This document shows, in pieces, positions 18,539 to 28,589 of a DNA stretch of 37,288 bases. This DNA comes from Hydrogenophilales bacterium CG_4_10_14_3_um_filter_63_21 (GTDB lineage: Bacteria > Pseudomonadota > Gammaproteobacteria > Burkholderiales > Thiobacillaceae). Every line of letters begins with the position of its first letter. Position 1 is the first letter of the stretch. The notes beneath the pieces were generated by a model. It was not told the origin of the DNA. It did no database searches and worked only from the letters and a program-made list of their open reading frames with translations. The stretch covers positions 1 to 37,288 of the forward strand of contig PFJX01000044.1 of assembly GCA_002784045.1 (NCBI GenBank). The letters run 5' to 3'. Made by a program: the position numbers and the translations under genes.

Positions 18539-18851
18539 CCATTACACCTACCGTGTTACCTGGTCCGAGGAAGACGGCGAATATGTCGGTCTGTGTGCCG
18601 AATATCCGAGCCTTTCCCACTTGGCAACGATCCGAGGCGAGGCATTGGAGGGCATTTCCGCACTGGTGCGCGATGTGGTGGCCGACCTCGCTGCGAATGG
18701 CGAATCCGTCCCGGAACCCCTGGCCGAGCGCCACTTCAGCGGCAAGTTCATGGTGCGGGTGCCGCCGGAATTGCACCGCTCACTTGTTACGCGGGCGGCG
18801 GAGGAAGGGGTTAGCCTCAATCGGTATGTCAGTGCCAGGTTGGTTGGGTAA
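18525..18851 (+). CDS. hicB: HicB-family antitoxin with ribbon-helix-helix C-terminus
   Basis: A 108-residue protein. The N-terminal half has the HicB partial RNase H-like fold pattern (YRVTWSEEDGEYVGLCAEYP, ALEGISALVRDVVADL). The C-terminal half ends in a ribbon-helix-helix segment (GKFMVRVPPELHRSLVTRAA) followed by EEGVSLNRYVSARL. It would bind HicA and repress the operon, possibly at the 14-bp palindrome upstream of hicA. Confidence 0.88.
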   Translation: MINPDHYTYRVTWSEEDGEYVGLCAEYPSLSHLATIRGEALEGISALVRDVVADLAANGESVPEPLAERHFSGKFMVRVPPELHRSLVTRAAEEGVSLNRYVSARLVG

Positions 18852-18868
18852 GCCACTCGGGCGTTGCC

Positions 18869-19132
18869 ATGAAAATCAGTTATCACGAAACGGATGACAT
18901 CCTGCGCATCGAATTGAAGATGGGAAAGATCGTCAGGGATGTATCCATGAACTGGAATGTAACTATTGGATACACCGACTCCTGGGTGGGTGAAATCACG
19001 ATACTCGACGCAAGGCAGGCCGGTTTGTTTCCCATGGTACTGGAAGGGTGTTGCATCCCGTGTGATTATGTTCCCAGCCGCAAGGCAACAAGGGACTATC
19101 TGAATCAAGGTGAAGCCGATGCCGATAATTAA
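18869..19132 (+). CDS. DUF2283-like small protein
   Basis: An 87-residue protein beginning MKISYHETDDILRIEL and continuing to VGEITILDARQ, which matches the short beta-rich DUF2283 pattern. It contains a Cys-Cys pair (EGCCIPCDYVP) late in the sequence. DUF2283 genes often sit in toxin-antitoxin-like neighbourhoods but their role is not established. It overlaps the following CopG-type antitoxin gene by 14 bp, so the two are probably co-translated. No clear ribosome site precedes its ATG. Function unknown. Confidence 0.7.
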   Translation: MKISYHETDDILRIELKMGKIVRDVSMNWNVTIGYTDSWVGEITILDARQAGLFPMVLEGCCIPCDYVPSRKATRDYLNQGEADADN

Positions 19133-19442
19133 CGATTACGAACTCGAAATCCTCGACGCTTACGAGAAAGGCCAACTCAAGTCCGTTGCCGGCATAGCCG
19201 AGATTGCGAAGTTCAAGGCGGCCGCGCGTGCTACCGCCATCAAGGATCGCCGAGTCAACATACGCCTGTCCTCCGGCGATCTGAGTGACATTCAAGTCAA
19301 GGCGCTCGAAGAGGGGGTGCCCTACCAGACGCTCATCGCAAGCGTTCTCCACAAATACGTTACCGGCCGTTTGGCCGAGACATCCGCTACCAGGCAACCT
19401 CGTCGCGCAACGGCGAAACGCCGCGCGACATCGGGTAGCTGA
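19119..19442 (+). CDS. CopG-type antitoxin (BrnA/CopG_antitoxin-like)
   Basis: A 107-residue protein resembling the CopG_antitoxin family. It has an acidic start (NDYELEILDAYEKGQLKSV), RRVNIRLSSGDLSDIQVKAL forming the ribbon-helix-helix strand and helix, and the family signature EEGVPYQTLIASVLHKYV. A basic tail (RQPRRATAKRRATS) follows. The ATG at 19119 has AAGG 8 bp upstream and is preferred over GTG 19110. The usual partner of this family is a BrnT/COG2929-type toxin, which is absent; the neighbour is the DUF2283-like gene. Confidence 0.78.
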   Translation: MPIINDYELEILDAYEKGQLKSVAGIAEIAKFKAAARATAIKDRRVNIRLSSGDLSDIQVKALEEGVPYQTLIASVLHKYVTGRLAETSATRQPRRATAKRRATSGS

Positions 19443-19475
19443 CGGTTACACACCCTCTTTGTCTGGACAAAACCC

Positions 19476-20273
19476 ATGAGCCGAATCGGACTAACCTTCA
19501 CTCAACTCAAAGCCCAGGGCCGCAAGGCGCTGATTCCCTTCATTACCGCCGGCGATCCGGCGCCGGCCAATACGGTGCCGCTGATGCACGCTCTGGTCGA
19601 AGGTGGCGCCGACATCCTGGAACTGGGGGTGCCGTTCTCCGACCCGATGGCGGATGGGCCGACCATTCAGCGGGCTTCTGAGCGGGCGCTGAAATATCAC
19701 GTCGGACTCAAAGACGTGATCGCGATGGTGGCCGAGTTCCGCAAGTCAAACACCGCCACACCGGTGGTGTTGATGGGCTACGCCAACCCGATCGAGGCGA
19801 TGGGCTGGGATGGCTTCTGTAGCACCGCCGCCGCCGCCGGGGTGGATGGCGTGCTGACTGTGGATTACCCGCCTGAGGAATCCGCCGAGTTCGCCGCGAA
19901 ATGTGCCGCTGTCGGGTTGGACAACATCTATCTGCTGGCGCCGACCACGCCCCCCGCGCGGATCGAAGCGGTGGCGAAACTGGCGCGGGGGTTCATCTAT
20001 TACGTCTCGCTGAAAGGGGTGACCGGCGCTGCGACCATCGACATGAGCGAAGTTGCCGCCCGCCTGCCTGCCATCCATGCGGCCACCGGCCTGCCGATAG
20101 GCGTCGGCTTTGGCATCCGCGACGCGGCTACGGCGCGGCAGGTGGCCGAGGTGGCGGACGCGGTGGTGATCGGTTCGCGCATCGTGCAGGAGATCGAGCA
20201 ATCCGCACCCACGGCGATGCTCGGCAATGTGAAGGCTTTCGTGGCTGGCGTGCGCGCCGCCCTGGACAAGTGA
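19476..20273 (+). CDS. trpA: Tryptophan synthase alpha chain
   Basis: Cleaves indole-3-glycerol phosphate to indole and glyceraldehyde 3-phosphate and channels indole to TrpB. The catalytic residues Glu49 and Asp60 are both present in [14 protein letters not shown]; the phosphate-binding VGFGIRD loop is near the C-terminus. Length 265 is normal. It lies 33 bp after the CopG-type gene, so the islet must be transcribed through, or trpA must have its own promoter. accD starts 10 bp downstream. Confidence 0.97.
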   Translation: MSRIGLTFTQLKAQGRKALIPFITAGDPAPANTVPLMHALVEGGADILELGVPFSDPMADGPTIQRASERALKYHVGLKDVIAMVAEFRKSNTATPVVLMGYANPIEAMGWDGFCSTAAAAGVDGVLTVDYPPEESAEFAAKCAAVGLDNIYLLAPTTPPARIEAVAKLARGFIYYVSLKGVTGAATIDMSEVAARLPAIHAATGLPIGVGFGIRDAATARQVAEVADAVVIGSRIVQEIEQSAPTAMLGNVKAFVAGVRAALDK

Positions 20274-20283
20274 AGGAAATGCC

Positions 20284-21150
<867 letters not shown>

Positions 21151-21181
21151 GCCGTCGGTCAATCTGGCGCCATTTCAGCGC

Positions 21182-22483
21182 ATGACTGATTCCCGCTCCC
21201 CCAGCCCCTCCCTCGGGGGGGAAGGGGGGTTGGCTGGCTGGCTGGCCCATCTCGAAGCTCGCAACGCCAGCGCCATCGTTCTCGGCCTGGAGCGGGTCCG
21301 CGAAGTCGCCGCCAGGCTCAATCTGTCTCCGGGTTTTCCTCTCATCACGGTCGGCGGCACCAACGGCAAGGGGTCCGTGTGCGCGTATCTGGAAACCATG
21401 CTGGACGCGGGGGGCTATCGCGTTGGCTGTTACACCTCGCCGCATCTGCTGCGCTACAACGAGCGGGTTCGCATCGCGGGCAGCGAGGTCCGCGACTCCA
21501 ATCTGTGCCGCGCCTTCGCGGCGGTCGAAGCCACGCGCGGGGACATTCCCCTGACCTATTTCGAGCAGGGTACGCTGGCGGCGTTGTGGCTGTTCCAGGA
21601 AGCCGGCGTGGACGTCGCTGTCCTGGAAGTGGGGCTGGGCGGGCGCCTCGACGCGGTCAATCTGTGGGATGCCGATTGCGCCGTGGTGGCTAGCGTGGAC
21701 CTCGACCACCAGGCTTTTCTCGGCGACAGCCGCGAGCTGATCGGCTTCGAGAAGGCCGGGATCTACCGGGGCGGCCATCCGGCCATCTACGGCGATGCGA
21801 ATCCGCCGGCCAGCTTGCTCGACCACGCCGCCGCCATCGGCGCCGATCTCCTGCGTTTGGGGCCGGACATTCATGTTGAACTGGCAGAAGACGGCTGGAC
21901 CTGCCGGGTGCGAGAGGCGGTGTTTACCGCCTTGCCGCGTCTGGCCATGCCCGGCGCGCATCAGTTCGGCAACGCGGCTTGCGCCATCGCCGCCCTGCAT
22001 ACCCTGCGCCAGCGTCTGCCGGTGCCGATGCGGGCCATTCGCGCCGGCATCGCGGCGGCGCGCCAGCCGGGGCGTTTCCAGGTGGTCGGGCAAGCGCCTC
22101 TGCGCATCCTCGACGTGGCGCACAACCCCCATGCGGCGCGGGCTCTGGCCGCGAATCTGGGCAACCTGCCTGCCACCGGAAAGGTCCACGCCGTGTTCGC
22201 CATGCTGGCCGACAAAGATGTGGATGGGGTGATCGCCTCGCTTGCGCCCCATATCGACTGCTGGCAGGTGGCCGGGCTTTCCGGGCCGCGCGGGCTATCT
22301 GGCGCGGCCCTGGGTGAGCATCTGGCAGCGTGTTCGCTGGAATACCTGGTGCATGTCGATGTCGCCACGGCGTGGGCTACGGCATGCCGGCTGGCGGGGC
22401 CGGCTGATACAATCGCGGCCTTCGGTTCCTTTCATACCGTGGCCGAAGTGATGGCGTTCTCTACTCCCAACCCGCATGGCTGA
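21182..22483 (+). CDS. folC: Bifunctional folylpolyglutamate/dihydrofolate synthase
   Basis: Adds glutamate to folates and to dihydropteroate. It has the P-loop TVGGTNGKGSV, the Mur-ligase-like segment YTSPHLLRYNERVRI, LEVGLGGRLDAVN and DVAHNPHAARALA. Length is 433 residues from ATG 21182. The first 16 residues (SRSPSPSLGGEGG region) are not conserved in the family and come from a C/G-rich repeat. A TTG at 21230, right after GGAAGGGGGG, would give an almost standard FolC N-terminus. The 3' end overlaps the next gene by 8 bp. Confidence 0.94.
   Translation: MTDSRSPSPSLGGEGGLAGWLAHLEARNASAIVLGLERVREVAARLNLSPGFPLITVGGTNGKGSVCAYLETMLDAGGYRVGCYTSPHLLRYNERVRIAGSEVRDSNLCRAFAAVEATRGDIPLTYFEQGTLAALWLFQEAGVDVAVLEVGLGGRLDAVNLWDADCAVVASVDLDHQAFLGDSRELIGFEKAGIYRGGHPAIYGDANPPASLLDHAAAIGADLLRLGPDIHVELAEDGWTCRVREAVFTALPRLAMPGAHQFGNAACAIAALHTLRQRLPVPMRAIRAGIAAARQPGRFQVVGQAPLRILDVAHNPHAARALAANLGNLPATGKVHAVFAMLADKDVDGVIASLAPHIDCWQVAGLSGPRGLSGAALGEHLAACSLEYLVHVDVATAWATACRLAGPADTIAAFGSFHTVAEVMAFSTPNPHG
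21195..21246. repeat. C/G-run repeat and (TGGC)4 tract at the folC 5' end
   Basis: CTCCCTCGGGGGGGAAGGGG lies at 21208-21227 inside a wider imperfect palindrome, followed by four tandem TGGC units at 21231-21246. The G7 run (21215-21221) and G6 run (21224-21229) are prone to slippage. The sequence resembles dispersed intergenic repeats of the CCCTCTCCC/GGGAGAGGG kind. It encodes the odd SRSPSPSLGGEGG stretch if the ATG at 21182 is used. Confidence 0.45.
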
Positions 22484-23147
22484 AACTCCCCTATCGCAAG
22501 ATGCTTTGACGCAGGATCAGATGGCACATCGCCGCCGCGCTCGGCGCCGCCTGGTGGGCGCGGTGGCGATTGCGCTTGCCGCTGTGCTGATTCTGCCTAT
22601 GCTGTTCGACCCCGAACCGAGGCCACTGGGGCCGGATGTGGATATCCGCATTCCCGCGCCCAGCACCCCGTTCGTGCCGGCCCCGGCCGTGGTTCCCGCG
22701 CTCCCCGCGGCCCCCGCCGCGGACGAACCGCCGGCGCAAGCCGCCGAACCGACGCTGCCGGCTGCCGCTCACGTGCCCCCCGTGGCCGAAACCGTTAGCG
22801 AAACCGCTACCGCCAAGGTAGAGAAAGGGGCCGCGAAGACCGCCGCCAAACCTGCCGAGAAGGCTGCCGACAGGCCTGACATGAAATCGCCACCGCTCCC
22901 CTTGTTCAAGCCCAGCGGCGCTTTCGCCAGCCACGGTTTCTATCTGCAACTGGGCGCTTTCGGCAGCGCCAGCAACGCCAGGTTGTTGCAGGCGAAGGCC
23001 GCGGCCGCCGGCTTCAAGGTGAACATGGCCGATTCCAACGGCCAATATCGGGTACGAGTGGGGCCGATCCCGGAAAAAGACCGTGCCCTGGAAATGCAGG
23101 CGAAGCTCAAGGCCAAGGGTTTCACTTCGGTCATGCTGGGACCGTGA
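22476..23147 (+). CDS. SPOR-domain membrane protein, DedD-like
   Basis: A 223-residue inner-membrane protein that probably binds denuded septal peptidoglycan. Basic cytoplasmic residues (RRRARRR) precede one transmembrane helix (about 27-46), then a proline/alanine-rich periplasmic linker. A C-terminal SPOR domain follows (about 148-223; FYLQLGAFGSASNARLLQAK, then YRVRVGPIPEKDRALEM). E. coli DedD, in the same place between folC and cvpA, has this architecture and acts in cell division. The ATG lies inside the end of folC. Confidence 0.88.
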   Translation: MAETPLSQDALTQDQMAHRRRARRRLVGAVAIALAAVLILPMLFDPEPRPLGPDVDIRIPAPSTPFVPAPAVVPALPAAPAADEPPAQAAEPTLPAAAHVPPVAETVSETATAKVEKGAAKTAAKPAEKAADRPDMKSPPLPLFKPSGAFASHGFYLQLGAFGSASNARLLQAKAAAAGFKVNMADSNGQYRVRVGPIPEKDRALEMQAKLKAKGFTSVMLGP

Positions 23148-23171
23148 GTTCATCGCCATGAGTTTGCCACC

Positions 23172-23660
23172 ATGACTTCGCTGGACTTGATCGCGCTCGG
23201 AATCTTCACGTTTTCCGCCGTTCTCGGCCTGATGCGCGGCCTCACGCGCGAGGTGCTCTCCCTGCTTTCCTGGTGCGTGGCCTTCTATGCCGCGAAGTCG
23301 TTCGCACCCTTGCTGGCGCCCTGGATACCCGGTCTGGATGCGCCCGCGCTCAGCCACGCGGCGGCGCTGGTGGTGATTTTCGTGGCGGTGCTGATCGTGG
23401 CCAGCCTGTTTGCGGCAGCGCTCGGCGGCCTGGTCAAGGTGGCCGGGATGGGGGCCTACGACAGCATCCTGGGTGGCCTGTTCGGGGCCGCGCGCGGCGG
23501 CCTTATTCTGCTCATGCTGACCCTGCTGGCCGGGTTGACCGCGTTGCCCAAGACCCCCGCCTGGCGCGCTTCCCTGATCCACAACCCCCTGGAACAGGCT
23601 ACGGCCAAGCTCAAACCCTGGTTGCCCGCGGATCTGGCGGCCCTGATTCAATACCCTTGA
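23172..23660 (+). CDS. cvpA: CvpA family inner-membrane protein
   Basis: A 162-residue polytopic membrane protein with about four helices. It begins TSLDLIALGIFTFSAVLGLM and has the RGLTREVLSLLSW motif and the GAARGGLILLMLTLLAGL segment of CvpA. In E. coli CvpA is needed for colicin V production and lies directly upstream of purF, exactly as here (10 bp gap). Its biochemical role is unresolved. Confidence 0.92.
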   Translation: MTSLDLIALGIFTFSAVLGLMRGLTREVLSLLSWCVAFYAAKSFAPLLAPWIPGLDAPALSHAAALVVIFVAVLIVASLFAAALGGLVKVAGMGAYDSILGGLFGAARGGLILLMLTLLAGLTALPKTPAWRASLIHNPLEQATAKLKPWLPADLAALIQYP

Positions 23661-23670
23661 GGCTTTCTCC

Positions 23671-25191
<1,521 letters not shown>

Positions 25192-25193
25192 CA

Positions 25194-25224
25194 TGTAGCG
25201 CCGGCTTCCAGCCGGCGTCTCTTT
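25194..25224 (+). terminator. Stem-loop after purF (REP-like; possible terminator)
   Basis: CGCCGGC-TTCCA-GCCGGCG forms a perfect 7-bp stem with a 5-nt loop (25199-25217), followed by TCTCTTTT. The T-rich tail makes it a plausible intrinsic terminator for purF. The sequence also belongs to the TGTAGCGC repeat family seen at 33107-33133, so it may be a REP element reused as a terminator. Confidence 0.6.
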
Positions 25225-25241
25225 TCATTGGCGATCCCATC

Positions 25242-26423
25242 ATGAACCCAGAACACCCCCTTCAGCCCGAAACCCTGGCCGTTCGCGCCGGAACCGTGCG
25301 CAGCCAGTTCAACGAGCATTCCGAGGCGATGTACCTTACCTCCAGCTTCGTCTTCGCCAGCGCCGCCGAGGCCGCCGCGCGTTTTTCCGGCACCGAGCCA
25401 GGGCCGATCTATGCGCGCTTCACCAACCCCAGCGTCACCATGTTCGAGGACCGCCTGGCCGCCCTCGAAGGCGCCGAGCGTTGCGTCGCCTTCGCATCCG
25501 GCATGGCGGCCATCCTGGCCACGGTGATGGGCCTGATGAAAGCGGGCGAACATATTGTCGCCTCGCGCTCCATCTTCGGCTCCACCGTGCAACTGTTCAG
25601 CAACATCCTCGGCCGCTTCGGCGTCGAAACCACCTTCGTCTCGCCCACCGACCCGGAAGAATGGCGCGCGGCGGTGAAGCCCAACACCCGATTGTTCTTC
25701 GTCGAATCGCCCTCCAACCCGCTCACCGAAGTCAGCGACATCCGGGCGCTGGCGGACGTCGCCCACGCAGCCGGCGCCTGGCTGGCGGTGGACAACTGCT
25801 TCTGCACTCCGATCCTGCAACGCCCGCTGGACCTCGGCGCCGACATCGTCATCCACTCCGCCACCAAGTATCTGGACGGGCAGGGCAGGGTACTGGGCGG
25901 CGCCGTGCTGGGCAGGAAAGACCTGATGGAAGGCGTCTACACCTTCCTGCGCACCGCCGGCCCGACCCTGTCGGCGTTCAACGCCTGGGTGCTGCACAAG
26001 GGCCTGGAGACCCTGGGCATCAGAATGCAGGCGCATTCCGCGGGTGCACTGGAACTGGCGACCTGGCTGGAGGCGCATCCCAAGGTCAGCCGTGTGCTCT
26101 ACCCCGGCCTGCCTTCGCACCCGCAACACGCACTCGCCCTACGCCAGCAGAAGACCGGCGGCGGCATCGTCGCCTTCGAGGTCGTGGGCGGCAAGGACGC
26201 GGCCTGGAAAGTCATCGACGCCACCCGCGTCATGTCCATCACCGCCAACCTGGGCGATACCCGCACCACCATCACCCACCCCACAAGCACCACCCATAGC
26301 CGCATGACCCCGGAACAACGCGCCACCGCCGGCATCGGCGACGGCCTCATCCGCATCGCGGTGGGCCTGGAAGCCGTCGTGGATTTACAAAACGATCTGG
26401 CGCGCGGTCTCGACGCGCTCTGA
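25242..26423 (+). CDS. metZ: O-succinylhomoserine sulfhydrylase
   Basis: PLP enzyme of the Cys/Met-metabolism family that makes homocysteine from O-succinylhomoserine and sulfide. The N-terminus (LAVRAGTVRSQFNEHSEAMYLTSSF broken into typical blocks) and the PLP Lys209 in HSATKYLDGQGRVLGG are characteristic of MetZ rather than MetB or MetC. Length 393 is right. The gene follows purF after a hairpin, the common betaproteobacterial order. Assignment to the succinyl rather than acetyl substrate rests on this context and family pattern. Confidence 0.92.
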   Translation: MNPEHPLQPETLAVRAGTVRSQFNEHSEAMYLTSSFVFASAAEAAARFSGTEPGPIYARFTNPSVTMFEDRLAALEGAERCVAFASGMAAILATVMGLMKAGEHIVASRSIFGSTVQLFSNILGRFGVETTFVSPTDPEEWRAAVKPNTRLFFVESPSNPLTEVSDIRALADVAHAAGAWLAVDNCFCTPILQRPLDLGADIVIHSATKYLDGQGRVLGGAVLGRKDLMEGVYTFLRTAGPTLSAFNAWVLHKGLETLGIRMQAHSAGALELATWLEAHPKVSRVLYPGLPSHPQHALALRQQKTGGGIVAFEVVGGKDAAWKVIDATRVMSITANLGDTRTTITHPTSTTHSRMTPEQRATAGIGDGLIRIAVGLEAVVDLQNDLARGLDAL

Positions 26424-26434
26424 ACAGGGTGATT

Positions 26435-26459
26435 TTCGGCCCGCGAGCGGGTCTCCTAC
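26435..26459. repeat. REP-like palindrome, GGCCCGC/GCGGGCC family (copy 2), overlapping the cbiO stop
   Basis: TTCGGCCCGCGAGCGGG followed by TCTCCTAC. On the minus strand it reads GTAGGAGACCCGC, and its first TAG (26458-26456) is the stop codon of cbiO. It lies between the convergent metZ and cbiO genes. One stem base differs from copy 3. Confidence 0.7.
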
Positions 26460-27226
26460 CAATCGTGGGTATGCCAGTGCCGATGTTCCACGCCGCCGTG
26501 CCGGTGGCGGTGCACATGCGCCAGGTTGGCGGCCACCAGCTTGTCGGTGTCACTCAAAAACGGTTCGATCGGGCCGTCGTAGAGCAGGCGGTGATCCTCG
26601 CCCAGCACCAGGGTGCGTGAACCCAGTTCCGGCGCCAGGCCGAGGTTGTGGGTGGTGGTGAGCAGGGTGATCGGCAGGTCGGCGAGGAAATCCACCAGCC
26701 AGCCCGTGCTGCGCGGGTCCAGGGATGCGGCGGGTTCATCCAGCAACAGCAGTTTCGGTTCCACCACCAGCAGCGCGGCCAGCGCGACTTTCTGTTTCTC
26801 GCCGCCGGACAGGGTGAACGGGGGGCGCTTCAGGAACGGCGTCACCCCGAGCAGATCGGCCCAGTGCGCGACCCGCTCGGGTATGCCGGAAAGCCCCATC
26901 TGGCGCGGCCCGAATGCGATCTCGTCGTACACCGTCGGGTTGAACAGCATCACATCCGGGTTCTGGAATAGCAGCGCCACTTCCTGACGGAAGCGGTGGC
27001 GCAAGGGGCCGTGCCTGAGTTCATCCGGCGTGATGTGCTGCTCCTCATAGAACACCGCGCCGGCCTGCGGCGCGATCAGGCCGTCGAGGATTTTCAGGAG
27101 GGTGGACTTGCCGCTGCCGTTGCTGCCCAGCAATACCGCCTTCTCACCCGCCGCCAGCATGAAGCGCACCTCCACCAGGCTGGGTTTGTCGCCGTAGCGG
27201 TGGCTCAAGGCCTCGACCCGGATCAT
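26456..27226 (-). CDS. cbiO: Cobalt/nickel ECF transporter ATPase
   Basis: A-component ATPase that powers the CbiM-CbiQ metal transporter. It has Walker A LLGSNGSGKSTLLKIL, the Q-loop region LFQNPDVMLFNPTVYDE, the ABC signature FTLSGGEKQKVALAALLV, Walker B LLLLDEPAASLDP, and a His switch (TTTHNLG). Length 256 from the ATG at 27226, which overlaps the cbiQ stop by 4 bp. The C-terminus is His-rich (HVHRHRHGGVEHRHWHTH), which may bind metal. A longer open frame extending upstream through cbiQ is in the wrong frame. Confidence 0.95.
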   Translation of the reverse strand: MIRVEALSHRYGDKPSLVEVRFMLAAGEKAVLLGSNGSGKSTLLKILDGLIAPQAGAVFYEEQHITPDELRHGPLRHRFRQEVALLFQNPDVMLFNPTVYDEIAFGPRQMGLSGIPERVAHWADLLGVTPFLKRPPFTLSGGEKQKVALAALLVVEPKLLLLDEPAASLDPRSTGWLVDFLADLPITLLTTTHNLGLAPELGSRTLVLGEDHRLLYDGPIEPFLSDTDKLVAANLAHVHRHRHGGVEHRHWHTHDW

Positions 27227-27774
27227 CTGAACACGCCGCGCGATTGCATGGCCTGCGCCGACTCGTGCGCGTTGGCCAGCGCCCGATCGAGCAGCCAGGC
27301 GGCGGCATGGGCGGCGGCGCGGTAGCGGGCGCGCAGGCCGGCCGGGCGCGGGCAGCGGCTTTGCAGGCCGAGGCGGAATTCCTCCAGGGTGCGTTTCAGC
27401 CCCAGCGACTGGCTCACCGCCAGCACCAGGAGGAAGGAGAGGCGGCGGGAGAATGCCAGCGCCTGGAACAGATCGACGCGGGCGATGAAGAGAAAGGTGA
27501 GCAGGGCCATCAACAGCACGCGGAGGTTGACCGTGAGGAGCCAGTCCAGCGGCAGGCTGCGGGTCTGCCACCAGTAGTAGGCCATATAGGCGAGCGAAAC
27601 CGTGCCGCTGAACGCCGCCGTGGCCAGCAGCGCGCGGCGCAATAGCCGGCCGGCATCCAGGCCGGACAACATGAGTACCGCGCCGAGCCCCGCCGCCAGC
27701 CAGGCGGGTGAAGTCAGCCAGGAGGCGGCGAGGAGGATGATCAGGTAGGCGGCGAGTTTGCCGGGTTCAGTCAT
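27223..27774 (-). CDS. cbiQ: Cobalt/nickel ECF transporter T component
   Basis: Transmembrane coupling subunit that transmits ATPase motion to CbiM. The 183 residues are shorter than the usual 220-250; the N-terminal helices look reduced. The C-terminal coupling region is recognisable, with SAQAMQSRGVF as the second Ala-Arg-Gly-type motif, and there are about four hydrophobic helices. It overlaps both cbiM (8 bp) and cbiO (4 bp). Identity comes from both sequence and position. Confidence 0.85.
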   Translation of the reverse strand: MTEPGKLAAYLIILLAASWLTSPAWLAAGLGAVLMLSGLDAGRLLRRALLATAAFSGTVSLAYMAYYWWQTRSLPLDWLLTVNLRVLLMALLTFLFIARVDLFQALAFSRRLSFLLVLAVSQSLGLKRTLEEFRLGLQSRCPRPAGLRARYRAAAHAAAWLLDRALANAHESAQAMQSRGVFR

Positions 27775-28414
27775 TCCGGTAGCGTAACCGCAATCGCTCG
27801 ATCAGGCGCCCGCCCAGCACCGTCAGGGCGCCTTCGCCCAGGCCCAGGAGGGCGTGAGGGATCAGCAGCGCGGGCAGGGTGACCGACCAGCCGAACGGGA
27901 AGTACAGCGGCGCGCCGGCCGCGTCATGGGCGATCAGGGGCTGCGCGCCGAGGGCCAGGGCGATCAGCAGTGAAGGCAGGCACAGGCCGATCCAGCCGGC
28001 GGCGAACAGGGCGACGATGGGCCAGCGGCGCAGCGCGAGATACAGTCCGCGCGCCGCCAGCGCTCCGGCGAAGCCCATCGCCAGCGCATTCAGGGGCAGG
28101 GTGGTAACGCCGCCGTCGCCGAACAGCAGGGCCTGGATGGCGAACACCATGGAGGCGGCCATGAAGGCATTCCAGATGCCGAAACTCGCCGCCAGTAACC
28201 CCACTCCGGTGACATGCGCGCTGGTGCCGCCGGGCAACGGCAGGGCGATGAAGGACAGCGCGAACGAGGCTGCCGTCAGCGCAGCCAGCCAGGGCAGGGT
28301 GGCTTCATCCAGTTCGCGCGCCACCCGCTTGGCGCCATAAGCCCACAAGCCGGCGGCGAGGCCGTAGAGCGGCAGGTACATTTGCGGGGCGATGAAACCG
28401 TCTGGGATGTGCAT
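27767..28414 (-). CDS. cbiM: Cobalt/nickel ECF transporter substrate-specific component CbiM
   Basis: S component that binds Co2+ or Ni2+. The N-terminus MHIPDGFIAPQ is the invariant CbiM/NikM metal-binding segment, in which the amino group and His2 chelate the ion. The motif LPLPGGTSAHVTGVGLLAA with a second conserved His follows, and about six or seven hydrophobic helices span 215 residues. Whether cobalt or nickel is preferred cannot be read directly; the NikK/NikL-like partners upstream favour nickel. Confidence 0.94.
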   Translation of the reverse strand: MHIPDGFIAPQMYLPLYGLAAGLWAYGAKRVARELDEATLPWLAALTAASFALSFIALPLPGGTSAHVTGVGLLAASFGIWNAFMAASMVFAIQALLFGDGGVTTLPLNALAMGFAGALAARGLYLALRRWPIVALFAAGWIGLCLPSLLIALALGAQPLIAHDAAGAPLYFPFGWSVTLPALLIPHALLGLGEGALTVLGGRLIERLRLRYRND

Positions 28415-28455
28415 GGGGCGTTGTTAAACCGAGATTGTCATTTGGCCGAAGCAGG

Positions 28456-28531
28456 CCTGTAGCGCAGGCGCCCTGCCTGCTTCTTCCTTCTGATCAGGGC
28501 CACGATGCAGGCGGGACGCCTGCGCTACAGG
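28456..28531. repeat. Inverted REP pair (TGTAGCGC family) between cbiM and the outer-membrane protein gene
   Basis: Two 25-nt units lie in inverted orientation: 28456-28480 (CCTGTAGCGCAGGCGCCC...) and 28507-28531 (...GACGCCTGCGCTACAGG). They match at 23 of 25 positions and are separated by 26 bp. Each unit itself forms a short hairpin. The arrangement is that of a REP doublet. It fills much of the 175-bp gap at 28415-28589; I see no gene in the rest of that gap. Confidence 0.75.
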
Positions 28532-28589
28532 TGGAGCTGCTTTCGTAGCTGCGGCCAATGGACCATACGAGTTGATGAACGGTCGGGGG

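Noticed and set aside
26456-27571. Extended 371-codon version of cbiO
   Set aside because: The extra N-terminal part is the wrong frame of cbiQ; the ATPase starts at 27226 with an ATGA overlap.
28530-28555. AGCTGC-TTTCGT-AGCTGC near the REP pair
   Set aside because: A short direct repeat with no symmetry or second copy; not enough to call a site.
28415-28589. Possible cobalamin riboswitch in the gap before cbiM
   Set aside because: No B12-box-like or conserved stem pattern seen; the gap is mostly the inverted REP pair. The region before the NikK-like gene also lacks one.
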